DNA of 64,000 nucleotides from an uncultured Oscillospiraceae bacterium (GCA_910586535.1 CAJUHS010000001.1:310396-374395), one strand, 5' to 3'; positions 52,707-61,260 are shown, counted from the first letter of the stretch. Made by a program: numbers and translations. Notes: generated by a model from the sequence alone, not told the origin.

Positions 52707-52904
52707 GAGGAAAAGAACTGCTACATTAAAAAACTTGCTGAGCTGTGCGGCGTCATCAACAGGTGTATAGGTAATATCGAGCACGGCGTATCCAAGCCTA
52801 AGATCAACACGATCATTAATCTATGCGGAAAATGCGGTATCGGCACAGATTTGCTTTCATTCTTGCGGATGATGGGGACACACAGTATGATTCTCTGCTT
52901 CTGA
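52707..52904 (+). pseudogene. Remnant of an XRE-family transcription regulator
   Basis: After an in-frame stop, a frame of about 65 codons reads 'KKLAELCGVINRCIGNIEHG' then 'VSKPKINTIINL', the helix-turn-helix core of an XRE repressor with its first helix broken, then ends in unrelated sequence. No start codon or ribosome site remains. The 474-base gap otherwise holds only the terminator below. Confidence 0.65.
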
Positions 52905-52936
52905 CTCGCTGATTATAGCATTCTCTTTCCTGAAAA

Positions 52937-52986
52937 AATCCCCGCCGTTGGCTTCTCTAAAAACCTGCGGCGGGGATTGCCTTTTT
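52937..52986 (+). terminator. Intrinsic terminator
   Basis: AATCCCCGCCG and CGGCGGGGATT form a perfect 11-bp stem around a loop of about 20 bases, followed by GCCTTTTTC. It probably ends pduL-esterase transcription or the former regulator gene. Confidence 0.8.
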
Positions 52987-53105
52987 CATATTGACTTTTA
53001 TTTGCAGTTAAAAATCAATATATTTTTCTGAATACCGTAAAGATTTCCGTTTAAAAGCCGATATATACCATAGGAAATATTTTGCACCGAAGGAGGTCGG
53101 ACAAT

Positions 53106-53828
53106 GTGAATATTATTGGAACAGCTTTGCCGTCCGCAGCGGGAACGGCATACTCCGGTAAAGACGGCAAAAAATCCGCGGCGGAACGTGCAGTTACTGC
53201 AAGTTTTGCGGATGCTTTGGCTAACGAGAAGGACGCCGCCGCAAAAACTGACAGGCTGATAATGTCCCCTGCGGCTGCTTCGGGAATCGCAGTAAAACCA
53301 TCTGCCGCAGATATGTCCATGACTGAATATCAGCTTTACATTAACTCAAAAATTTCAAAGATAATGTCAGGTTCGCACCAGAGAGGCGGTTACACGGCAG
53401 TATTTATTTCCGACGAGGGCTACGCAGCAATGAAAAACGATCCCGAATACGAAAAATGGGTACTTGATCTGATAAAGCAAAGCTCGTACCAAAACGGCTT
53501 TATGCACGGAAGGGACGAAAAGCATTACTCTGCACATTTCATCGGCGCGTCCAAGGAGGAGACTCATTCGGAGTACTGGAGCGATATCCCAACAACTACT
53601 GTCACCGTCGAGGAAAGGCGCGCCATGGAAAAAAAGCGCTTTTACGCTCTGCAAAAATACCGAACCCAAAAGCTTGCACGGTACAGAAAGGCGCTCCGTG
53701 AAAACTCCATAAAGAAAGCGGAGCTTGAGGAGGAGCATATCAAAGGCATTTTCAGAGATCACCTGTACGAAAAGAAAAACATCTGCGCCGCTTCTCATGT
53801 GAGTACCATGCTTCTTTTCCGCACATGA
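53106..53828 (+). CDS. Hypothetical protein
   Basis: A 240-residue soluble protein of no family I recognise. It starts GTG (MNIIGTALPSAAGTAY) nine bases after a perfect AAGGAGG. The N-terminal 80 residues are rich in Ala, Ser and Lys and probably flexible. A middle domain has 'TEYQLYINSKISKIMSG' and 'AVFISDEGYAAMKNDPEYE'. The C-terminal 70 residues are a Lys/Arg/Glu-rich helical stretch (ERRAMEKKRFYALQKYRTQK). No signal peptide or membrane helix. Confidence 0.72.
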   Translation: MNIIGTALPSAAGTAYSGKDGKKSAAERAVTASFADALANEKDAAAKTDRLIMSPAAASGIAVKPSAADMSMTEYQLYINSKISKIMSGSHQRGGYTAVFISDEGYAAMKNDPEYEKWVLDLIKQSSYQNGFMHGRDEKHYSAHFIGASKEETHSEYWSDIPTTTVTVEERRAMEKKRFYALQKYRTQKLARYRKALRENSIKKAELEEEHIKGIFRDHLYEKKNICAASHVSTMLLFRT

Positions 53829-53879
53829 TCCGCCGCGCACTGCTGCATTGCCGATATATCACGAAAATTAATTTATGTT

Positions 53880-54000
53880 AAGCGGGGAGTCCCCGCGTGC
53901 TGAGTCACCCCCTGCGTAGATTTGTTTGAACCATTACAAAGCAATGCCCCCTCAAGGGCGCGGAAAAGTTTGTTGAAATATTAATTTTGTTTAACGCACA
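53880..54000 (+). repeat. Second dispersed intergenic sequence, copy 2
   Basis: GGGGAGTCCCCGCGTGCTGA, then GTCACCCCCTGCGTAGATT, resembles the reverse complement of about 21600-21675 upstream of addB, with GCAATG a little further on in both. The similarity was judged by eye over about 50 bases. Confidence 0.45.
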
Positions 54001-54013
54001 ACCGCTAAGAAAA

Positions 54014-54068
54014 CGTCAGAGCTTAGCCGGTCAGGCTGTGCTTAGCTTGACCGGCTAAAGTCCTGACG
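54014..54068. other. Large two-part hairpin
   Basis: Outer arms CGTCAG/CTGACG and inner arms TTAGCCGGTCA/TGACCGGCTAA pair, separated by a few unpaired bases on each side. There is no T-run on either strand. It lies between the hypothetical gene and the metallophosphoesterase promoter. Confidence 0.7.
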
Positions 54069-54123
54069 GAACAATACCATTAGTAAATAAAAATTAATTT
54101 AAATGATCAACGCTTTTTTGATA

Positions 54124-54152
54124 TTGATATTTTTATAGAAACAGTATATAAT
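54124..54152 (+). promoter_or_regulatory. Promoter of the metallophosphoesterase gene
   Basis: -35 TTGATA (54124-54129), 17-base spacer, -10 TATAAT (54147-54152). Confidence 0.7.
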
Positions 54153-54243
54153 TAATATGTATTGCATTATCATCTCATCAGCATACATACATTGGCTGCT
54201 GAGAACGCAGCAATCAGTATTACGAGCTGAAAGGACGAACGCC

Positions 54244-55110
54244 ATGGATCGCCGCGCTTCAATGCTTGCCACGTCTTTTTTCCTTGGAGGGACTATTCCC
54301 CACGTCTGCCGAGAAATGTCCCGAATAGAGGTCTCACACTATAAAATATATACTCCTGCTCTTCCTTCGGGCTTTGACGGATTCAGGATAATTCACCTTT
54401 CCGATCTGCACAATAAGGTCTTCGGCAAAGACAATACCCCTCTGTTTGAGCTTGCCGCCGCAGAAAAGCCCCACATCATCGTCATGACCGGTGATATGAT
54501 AAGCCACGAAGCGCCCAACACGGACAAGTTCCTACAGTTGGTAAAAAGGCTTGCGGAGCTTTGTCCCGTCTACTATGTAAACGGAAACCATGAGCTTTCA
54601 GACCTTGACGCTGAGGCATTTTCCTATATCGCGGAAACAATGGCTTCATACGGAGCGGTCTGCCTCGACAACTCTTCGGCGGATATTTTTCGAGCGGACG
54701 AAAAAATACACCTGTGCGGCTTGTGCTATTCCGCCGAATATTACCGCGGAGTACGCGAGTACAAACGCGGCTGGAAAGCGTTTATGCTCACCGATATGAT
54801 AAACTATCTGGGCGTGAAACAGCCGGATGAATACACTATCCTGCTGGCTCACAATCCTTTGGACTTCGACGTCCACGCGGAATGGGGAGCCGACCTTTCC
54901 CTCGGCGGACACGTTCACGGCGGACTTATAAGGCTTCCGTTCGTTCAGGGGATATTTTCCCCCGAAAGGAAGCTGATGCCCAAATACAAGGAGGGCGTTT
55001 ACCGTATCGGAAATTCGTTCCTCATCGCAAGCCGCGGTCTCGGACGGTTCAGAGTGCACAACCCTCCGGAGCTTGTTTCGGTAACTCTGCGGAAACAGCA
55101 GCAAAAATAA
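54244..55110 (+). CDS. Metallophosphoesterase (YkuE/YaeI-like)
   Basis: A 288-residue calcineurin-type phosphoesterase. Metal motifs appear in order: 'IIHLSDLHNK' (DxH), 'VMTGDMI' (GD), 'YVNGNHEL' (GNHE), 'LLAHNP' and 'SLGGHVHGG' (GHxH). A short hydrophobic stretch near the N-terminus may be a weak membrane anchor, as in relatives that act on lipid A or cell-wall precursors. Exact substrate unknown. ATG 54244 follows AAAGGAC. Confidence 0.88.
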   Translation: MDRRASMLATSFFLGGTIPHVCREMSRIEVSHYKIYTPALPSGFDGFRIIHLSDLHNKVFGKDNTPLFELAAAEKPHIIVMTGDMISHEAPNTDKFLQLVKRLAELCPVYYVNGNHELSDLDAEAFSYIAETMASYGAVCLDNSSADIFRADEKIHLCGLCYSAEYYRGVREYKRGWKAFMLTDMINYLGVKQPDEYTILLAHNPLDFDVHAEWGADLSLGGHVHGGLIRLPFVQGIFSPERKLMPKYKEGVYRIGNSFLIASRGLGRFRVHNPPELVSVTLRKQQQK

Positions 55111-55159
55111 AAGCAATGTCTCCGGCAAATTCACCTGTCCTTTCTCTACTTTTCGTTTA

Positions 55160-55188
55160 TTGACGGCATTTTCGTTTCATGCTATAAT
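55160..55188 (+). promoter_or_regulatory. Promoter of the XRE-zinc protein gene
   Basis: -35 TTGACG (55160-55165), 17-base spacer, -10 TATAAT (55183-55188). Confidence 0.78.
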
Positions 55189-55220
55189 TGACCTACCAAC
55201 TACAGAAAGGAAAATCTTTT

Positions 55221-55805
55221 ATGGACTGCAAAAAAGCCGGTGCGCTTCTGAAACAACTCAGAACGGAACGGGGCATGACACAGCGCGAAATTGCCGAACA
55301 GCTTTTCGTCAGCGACAAAGCCGTGTCCAAATGGGAGCGGGGACTTGGCTGTCCCGATATATCCGTCCTCGACAGCATTGCCTCTCTGTTCGGAGTACCC
55401 GTTGAAACTCTTCTCAGCGGCGAACTGAACCAATGCAGTCAGAACGGAGGAAATATGAAACGAATAAAATTTTATGTGTGTCCCGAATGCGGAAACATAT
55501 TTACAGCTGCGACTGCGGCGGAAATATCCTGCTGCGGAAGAAAGCTTTCACCGCTTGAAGCGGGCGCACCCGATGAAGGACATACTCCCAAAACAGAAGT
55601 TATAGACGACGAATTTTATGTGACCTTTCCCCACGAGATGAAAAAGTCGCACTACATTTCGTTTGCAGCCGCTGCGGACTGCGACAGGGTATACCTGCAA
55701 AGGCTTTATCCCGAGCAGGACGCCGCCGCTCGGCTTCCGCGGATAGGCGGCGGGGAGCTGTACTTTTACTGCTCAGAACACGGTCTTATGAAAACAAAGC
55801 TTTAA
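55221..55805 (+). CDS. XRE regulator fused to a zinc-binding desulfoferrodoxin-like domain
   Basis: A 194-residue protein. N-terminal XRE helix-turn-helix (about 5-62: 'MTQREIAEQLFVSDKAVSKW'). A middle zinc site 'YVCPECGNIF...SCCGRKL' (about 85-108) follows and then a beta-rich part with 'YVTFPHEMKKSHYISF' and 'YFYCSEHGLMK', reminiscent of the desulfoferrodoxin fold. It may sense redox or metal state. The following hemW starts 13 bases later, so the two are probably cotranscribed. Confidence 0.83.
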   Translation: MDCKKAGALLKQLRTERGMTQREIAEQLFVSDKAVSKWERGLGCPDISVLDSIASLFGVPVETLLSGELNQCSQNGGNMKRIKFYVCPECGNIFTAATAAEISCCGRKLSPLEAGAPDEGHTPKTEVIDDEFYVTFPHEMKKSHYISFAAAADCDRVYLQRLYPEQDAAARLPRIGGGELYFYCSEHGLMKTKL

Positions 55806-55818
55806 GGGGGCGGACGCT

Positions 55819-56880
55819 TTGCAGTCTGCGGGTCTTTACGTTCATGTGCCGTTCTGCAAAAGGAAATGTCTGTACTGCGACTTTTACTCCGCGGCGGATA
55901 TGTCCCGCGCAGACGATTATGTACGCGCTGTAATACGAAATATTAAGGCTGCGGGACTGACATACGACACAGTTTATTTCGGCGGAGGGACTCCCTCTCT
56001 GCTTACGGCTGAACAAATATCGGATATTCTGTCAGCCGCCGATATTTCGTACGGCTCGGAAATTTCCATGGAATGCAATCCCGAAAGCGCGGACAATGCC
56101 TATTTTTGCGGACTGAAAGCCGCAGGCGTAAACCGTATCTCTTTCGGAGTGCAGTCCCTTGACGACGGTGAACTTGCCGCTCTGGGACGGCTACATAACG
56201 CAGACAAGGCGCGTGAAGCTGTCCTTTCTGCATACAGTGCTGGCTTTATCAACATCAGCGCCGATCTGATGATAGCCATACCCATGCAGACTGCGGAAAG
56301 TCTGGACAGGACTCTTGATTCGCTTCTGAGGCTGCCGCTTACTCATGTTTCCGCGTATCTGCTAAAGGTTGAAAAAGGTACTCCCCTTTCATTTGACCAG
56401 ACCATTGCGGAAAAGCTTCCGAATGAGGACGAGACAGCGGATATGTACCTGAATGCGGCGAAAAAGCTTTCGGCGGCAGGCTTTGATCAGTACGAAATAT
56501 CGAACTTTGCCCGAAATGGGTTTGAGTGCCGCCATAATCTGAAATATTGGCGGTGCGAAGAATATTTCGGCATAGGGCCGTCGGCGCACAGCTTTTTGGA
56601 CGGCGTGAGGTTTTACTGTCCTCCAGACACAGAAAAATTTATTTCCACGCCGTTACAGGAAAAGATATCTCTTGGCACGGGCGGAGACCGCGATGAAAAA
56701 GCCATGCTCGCTCTGCGGCTGACCAAAGAAGGACTCAGGCTTGCGGACTTCCCGAAAGCGGAAAGCCGCGCGGAGCCGCTGCTGAAAAGCGGTCTGGTAA
56801 AAAAAGAACAAGGCGCGCTAATGCTTACCGCAGAGGGGTGCCTTGTTTCAAATGAAATTATCTGCCGTCTTATCGGCTGA
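55819..56880 (+). CDS. hemW: Heme chaperone HemW (radical SAM, HemN-like)
   Basis: HemW binds heme and SAM and is thought to insert heme into respiratory proteins. The 353-residue protein has the iron-sulfur motif CxxxCxxC in 'CKRKCLYCDFYS', 'VYFGGGTPSLL', 'MECNPES' and 'RISFGVQSLDD', the pattern of HemW, with no N-terminal extra Cys of true HemN. The start is TTG at 55819 with AAGGGGG ten bases upstream. It converges with the next gene, with 11 bases between stops. Confidence 0.92.
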   Translation: MQSAGLYVHVPFCKRKCLYCDFYSAADMSRADDYVRAVIRNIKAAGLTYDTVYFGGGTPSLLTAEQISDILSAADISYGSEISMECNPESADNAYFCGLKAAGVNRISFGVQSLDDGELAALGRLHNADKAREAVLSAYSAGFINISADLMIAIPMQTAESLDRTLDSLLRLPLTHVSAYLLKVEKGTPLSFDQTIAEKLPNEDETADMYLNAAKKLSAAGFDQYEISNFARNGFECRHNLKYWRCEEYFGIGPSAHSFLDGVRFYCPPDTEKFISTPLQEKISLGTGGDRDEKAMLALRLTKEGLRLADFPKAESRAEPLLKSGLVKKEQGALMLTAEGCLVSNEIICRLIG

Positions 56881-56891
56881 ACGTATATTGC

Positions 56892-57755
56892 CTATTGCCT
56901 CCAGCGTTTCAGGGTCGGAAAATATTTCATCATTTCCGCCCTTGCCTCGTCGGGGGTAAAATTTGTTCCTCCGTCCTTGTTGAACTCGTCAAGAAACTTC
57001 AAATTGCTTTCTATCTTTTCTTCCATAGTCTCGTCCTTTGAGAACTGTCCGTCGGGGAAACAGTATTTGCAGTATTCGCTGTTGGGCGTTCCGTCTGCGT
57101 TTTTTCCGTACTCTTCTGGCTGCATATTCATTCCGCAGCTCTGACATACATAAGTATTCACGTGATAGCCTCCTGTAACTTCAATAATATTATTATCGGG
57201 GTCGGTAAGGTGAAAATAATTATAAGTGGGATAGGCTTCAAGAATTTCGGTAACATAGCCGATATTCAGGGACTTTACCCGCTCGTGTTCCGTGTTCAGA
57301 TCCTCCACCCAGTAGTTCTGCACAAACTTATAGGGGCTGTTCAAATCGGTGCAGTGTCCGTGGATATTGCTTTCGTTCATCAGGGAAATGCACTTGTTGT
57401 CGATATAAAATTCCACGAATTTGTTTCCGCTTCGGCAGCGGTCCCCTACTTTTACGCCAAGAAATTTTTCGTAGAACTCTACGGACTTTTCAAAATCCTT
57501 TACCACGAGGTAAACGCTTCCCAAATGCAGTGGATTGGGGTTTTCCTGTTCGCTGTCCGGGTTCCTCAACAAAATTGTATCCGTGGAAACATCAAACAGT
57601 TCGCTCATACGTATGATTTTTTCCACATCGGGTATGGCTTGTCCAAGCTCCCACTTTGAGACGGACTGTCTTGAGACCTCCATAAATTCAGCAAAGCGCT
57701 CTTGCGTCAAACCCTTTTCTGTGCGGAGTTTTTGTATTTGACTGCCGATAGTCAT
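56892..57755 (-). CDS. XRE regulator fused to VOC and zinc-ribbon domains
   Basis: A 287-residue three-part protein. Residues about 1-65 are an XRE helix-turn-helix ('LTQERFAEFMEVSRQSVSKW'); about 75-195 a VOC/glyoxalase-like domain ('YLVVKDFEKSVEFYEKFLGV', 'FHLTDPDNNIIEV'); about 204-285 the C-terminal zinc ribbon family with 'CQSCGMNMQPEEYG' and 'YCKYCFPDGQFS'. The VOC fold often binds small ligands or metal, so this may be a regulator whose ligand pocket is fused in. Ligand and target unknown. Divergent from nothing nearby; no clear promoter seen. Confidence 0.86.
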   Translation of the reverse strand: MTIGSQIQKLRTEKGLTQERFAEFMEVSRQSVSKWELGQAIPDVEKIIRMSELFDVSTDTILLRNPDSEQENPNPLHLGSVYLVVKDFEKSVEFYEKFLGVKVGDRCRSGNKFVEFYIDNKCISLMNESNIHGHCTDLNSPYKFVQNYWVEDLNTEHERVKSLNIGYVTEILEAYPTYNYFHLTDPDNNIIEVTGGYHVNTYVCQSCGMNMQPEEYGKNADGTPNSEYCKYCFPDGQFSKDETMEEKIESNLKFLDEFNKDGGTNFTPDEARAEMMKYFPTLKRWRQ

Positions 57756-57941
57756 TATTTTCGCCTACCTTTCTTTTTCAGTAACTTTATTATACAGCAT
57801 TACGGCAGAAAAATCCACCAATCCGGCTTGGAACTTTTGCAACTCTCGGTTGCGCCGCTGTATTGCTGTACTTCTGTACTACGTATCCATGCGGTCTGCA
57901 ATACCAATTGATATCGTCGCTGAGTCTGCACAGGGATAATA

Positions 57942-57990
57942 AAACAGACCCTCCTGCGCGCAGAGCGCTGCGGAAGGGTCTGTTTGTTCA
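57942..57990 (-). terminator. Intrinsic terminator after the transglutaminase gene
   Basis: On the minus strand, ACAGACCCTTCCGCAGCG and the arm GCGCGCAGGAGGGTCTGT form a 17-bp stem with a few mismatches, followed by TTTTATTAT. Confidence 0.85.
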
Positions 57991-57999
57991 AACCGGCGG

Positions 58000-59253
58000 T
58001 TATTCCGTTTTTAATCCGAGTTCCTTTAAAAAGTCAAAAGTTCCGCTGTCAAGCTGTTTAACATCGGAATAGTAATCCGAAAGCTTGCTTCCTTTGAAAT
58101 AGAAATAAATAGTATAGGTATAAGAACAGGAATTGTCGGCTTCGTACAGACACCCGTCGTCAATAATAGTACCGCCTGCCTTTTTTGAAGCTCTTTCAAG
58201 TATGCTGAACATATCGTTGGTTTCCTCAAAGCATTTTACCGCCGAATTATAAAGCTCCTCGTCCGAAAATCTTACCGTAACAGACGACCTGCCTTTTTTA
58301 GCCGCCTCGGCTGCTTTATCGGCAAATATTGTTTTTGCTTCATTCAGGGTCTTGGCGTAAAAGCCGTATTTTTTATAGTAATCCGCATCTTCAGACTTTG
58401 CCGCGGGAACGTAGAAGCCCTTGTCCTCCTGGGTGTGGGTAGCGCTTATCGCCCGGTCGCTTATCATAAAATATTTGTAGGATTTGTTTTCCTTAAGATT
58501 GTCCACCGGGTCGTCCCATGTAACGTCCACATTGTACCATTTTTTATTATAGTAAACCTTGTTCCATACATGGGCTTCAGAACTGCCGTTTTCGTTCCGT
58601 GCAGTACCGTAAGCCTCACAGGAGCGTATCCCCGCTTTAGCGCATACGTAATCAAAAGCATGAGCATATCCGTCGCATTTTGCGTTTCCTTTGACAAGTG
58701 CGTCGTAAATACTGCTGTTGGCGTTATTGTTAAAATACTCAGTTTTATCAATTATATAATCGTGTATGATCTTTATTTTTTCATAGTCAGTGGTTTTGTC
58801 CGTAAACTTTGAGATTATTTTATCCGCAGCCTTGTCGGCTTTTTGTATCAGAAGATCGTAATTTTTTTTGCTGTAAACATAGCTGAACATCATTGAGCTT
58901 GTCGTCATCGTATTCTCATAGTAATAATATTCTATGGAGGAATCCCCCACAGGGACGTTGAAGCTTGTCATAGAGTCTGCAAACATCAAAATATTTATAA
59001 GCTTATCCGCAGTTTCCACCGGGATTTCTATGTCAACGGATTTTTTGTGATCAATGAACGCCGTGCGTATTTTCAGATATGCAAGTTTCTCTTCGTCGGT
59101 GAGCTTGCGGTAGCAATAGGGCAGCATAGTTTTGTTATAATCCGCCGCCTCCGAGGTTATTGAAACGTCAAACGTGCCGGCGGTAAATACAGTTCCGCTT
59201 ATGACGGAAAACGCCATAACGGCGCACAGAAGGAACGAGAGAAGCTTTTTCAT
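58000..59253 (-). CDS. Secreted transglutaminase-like (papain-fold) protein
   Basis: A 417-residue exported protein. The signal peptide is MKKLLSFLLCAVMAFSVISG with cleavage probably near residue 38 (EAADY follows). The transglutaminase core has the catalytic Cys in 'GNAKCDGYAHAF', His in 'SEAHVWNKVYYN' and Asp in 'YNVDVTWDDPVD'. A C-terminal part of about 130 residues is unassigned. Such proteins often act on peptidoglycan or surface proteins; the target is unknown. Start is the second ATG (complement 59251-59253), ten bases after GAAAGGA. Confidence 0.87.
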   Translation of the reverse strand: MKKLLSFLLCAVMAFSVISGTVFTAGTFDVSITSEAADYNKTMLPYCYRKLTDEEKLAYLKIRTAFIDHKKSVDIEIPVETADKLINILMFADSMTSFNVPVGDSSIEYYYYENTMTTSSMMFSYVYSKKNYDLLIQKADKAADKIISKFTDKTTDYEKIKIIHDYIIDKTEYFNNNANSSIYDALVKGNAKCDGYAHAFDYVCAKAGIRSCEAYGTARNENGSSEAHVWNKVYYNKKWYNVDVTWDDPVDNLKENKSYKYFMISDRAISATHTQEDKGFYVPAAKSEDADYYKKYGFYAKTLNEAKTIFADKAAEAAKKGRSSVTVRFSDEELYNSAVKCFEETNDMFSILERASKKAGGTIIDDGCLYEADNSCSYTYTIYFYFKGSKLSDYYSDVKQLDSGTFDFLKELGLKTE

Positions 59254-59523
59254 AACAGCATATCCTTTCATATTTTGGTCTGCCGCGCGGCTTTATGTCT
59301 GAAACAAAATTTACGCCGCGTTTTTGGTACGGTAACAAAATTTTACAGTTGATATTATAATAATTGTATCACAATTCGGACATAAAATCAATACTTTTCC
59401 AATAAAATCTCAGCTCTATGCTTAAACTGTCTCTCGTCCAGTCAGAACGCTTTGATTTTCTGCCATAGACGTGTGATTTTCGTTAAGGCGATAAATTCAA
59501 TAAGTATATCTGCCTGTTATTTC

Positions 59524-59653
59524 TGAGTTTTCTCTTAAAAAACAACTTGTCATATGTGGACATCACAGTACATAACAGCTATAATAATATTGCAGCATAT
59601 AACTGCTATAATAAAAAACAAAAGAAAAATGAACATATTTGATGTGAAAAAAG
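59524..59653 (+). repeat. Upstream copy of a tandem duplication
   Basis: From TGAGTTTTCTCTTAAAAAAC through CATAACAGCTATAATAATAT to ATGAACATATTTGATGTGAA, this matches 59733-59865 closely. The copied start encodes MNIFDVKKAI and stops at TAA, so the first copy of the downstream gene is truncated after about ten codons. Confidence 0.85.
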
Positions 59654-59732
59654 CAATATAATTGGGGCTGGAAACTGGTATGGTCAAAGTAAGGCAAGTG
59701 AATTTTTTAAAGTTATTTTCTCAACTGTGAGT

Positions 59733-59865
59733 TGAGTTTTCTCTTAAAAAAACAACCCGTTATATATGGACTTTGCAGTACATAACAGATATAATAACAT
59801 TATAGCATATAACTGCTGTAACAAATAAAAAAGGAGAAATAATTGTTATGTTTGATGTAAAAAAA
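59733..59865 (+). repeat. Downstream copy of the tandem duplication, with gene start
   Basis: Matches 59524-59653 (about 80 bases of different sequence between them). It includes TATAAT-like blocks, two near-repeats CATAACAG/CATATAACTG and the ATG of the intact XRE gene. Together the 594-base gap from 59254 holds both copies and no other gene. Confidence 0.85.
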
Positions 59866-61098
59866 ATGGGGGAGCAAATTGCACGTCTGCGCAAGGGAAA
59901 CAAATACACTCAGGAGCAGTTGGCAGAGAAATTAAAGGTATCTCCGCAGGCGGTCAGCAAATGGGAGAACGGAAATGCAGTGCCGGAAATACCGCTGCTT
60001 TGCGAAATGTCCCGTATTTTTAATTGTTCTGTAGACAGGATACTTGATCCCACTGTATGTGTTTTACGAAATACGGACTTTAACTATGAATTCGTTGTTA
60101 AACCGCGGATTCCGGTGGCTGATTATTCGGGTTCCGAATGGCCTAAAAGCATTTCGTCCGCTTCTGTTTTAACTGCGTTAAAATTGTTTTTTGGACTGGA
60201 GCAGCGAAAGGACAGTCAAAACCGCCAGATAAACGACGAAGAAGAATATATTTTGCAGTCAGCAATTATGAATATATGCTTCGGATATTCCTACGGACCC
60301 GAAGAATGGACCCGTGACGGCTTTTTAATATACGGTTTGGATTATGAGCTCCATTCAAAACCGGATTATTCGGAAGACGAATTTATTTCCCTTGCATGCA
60401 GACAAATTGAACACGGTTATCCCGTTATAATTATCCCTAAAGAATATACGGATACTATTTTTGCCGTCGGATTTTCCGACCATGGACGGACTTTAAAAGG
60501 ACTTGGCTTCTTGGAGGGAGACGATCAGAAAAATGCACAGATGAACTTTGACCAGCTTTATCAATATTCCGGTTGGTACAGAGCTGACTGCGATATGATG
60601 ACGCTCAAGCCTTCAAATGAGAAAATTCCGTTGGCAAAGGCGTGTACCAATGCACTTTTTAGGGGAATTGAACTGTTATCCAATAACATCCATTGCGGAG
60701 AAGATGAAATGCAGGGCTACGGTACGATTATTTACCAAAACTGGTGCGATTTGTTAAGGGAAGAAAATCAAAAAAACGCAGAACAAATTGAATGTGTTTT
60801 TCCTCACGCGTTTATTCATTATGAAAACAAATTTAGAACCAAACAGTTTTTTGAATTATGCATAAACATAATTCCCGGTATTGATAAGGAATTAATGACT
60901 TTGGCAGTAAATCAATATAACAATATTATTTCCTCTGCAACAGAAATAGCAACTATTGCCCACACGCAAAGTTCACTTCCCAAGGGTTCCCTTAAAGAAA
61001 AAAGGGATCATATAATTGAAATGCTACGCAGAAGCAGCGAGCAGGAAGAACTTGCGTTATCTTATATACAAAAGGCAGCGGCAAATATTCAGAAGTAA
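59848..61098 (+). CDS. XRE regulator with large C-terminal domain (peptidase-like, BtrH-N-like)
   Basis: A 416-residue protein. N-terminal XRE helix-turn-helix ('YTQEQLAEKLKVSPQAVSKW', about 1-65). A domain at about 95-240 has the pattern 'INDEEEYILQSAIMNICFGY' and 'GYPVIIIPKEYTDTIFAVGF', resembling BtrH N-terminal/C39-like papain folds but without an obvious catalytic Cys-His pair, so it could be a ligand-binding relative. A helical C-terminal part follows ('ATEIATIAHTQSSLPKG'). Function unknown. Preceded by AAAGGAG and the duplicated 5' region. Confidence 0.78.
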   Translation: MFDVKKMGEQIARLRKGNKYTQEQLAEKLKVSPQAVSKWENGNAVPEIPLLCEMSRIFNCSVDRILDPTVCVLRNTDFNYEFVVKPRIPVADYSGSEWPKSISSASVLTALKLFFGLEQRKDSQNRQINDEEEYILQSAIMNICFGYSYGPEEWTRDGFLIYGLDYELHSKPDYSEDEFISLACRQIEHGYPVIIIPKEYTDTIFAVGFSDHGRTLKGLGFLEGDDQKNAQMNFDQLYQYSGWYRADCDMMTLKPSNEKIPLAKACTNALFRGIELLSNNIHCGEDEMQGYGTIIYQNWCDLLREENQKNAEQIECVFPHAFIHYENKFRTKQFFELCINIIPGIDKELMTLAVNQYNNIISSATEIATIAHTQSSLPKGSLKEKRDHIIEMLRRSSEQEELALSYIQKAAANIQK

Positions 61099-61177
61099 AA
61101 CCCAACATAAGGCAAACGGCAGAGCCCGCGCTTAGAACTCGCATTCGTCAATGCTTTCGCATAAAAAGTCAATTTTT

Positions 61178-61220
61178 AGGGAAGCGGTTATCTCTACCCC
61201 GCTCCCCGATTTTTTATTTC
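61178..61220 (+). terminator. Terminator between the XRE gene and the MFS gene
   Basis: AGGGAAGCGG and CCGCTCCCC form a 9-bp stem with one bulge, followed by GATTTTTTATTTC on the plus strand. Confidence 0.65.
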
Positions 61221-61260
61221 GCTTTCGTTCAACTATTTGAATTTCATTGCAGTTTCTACC

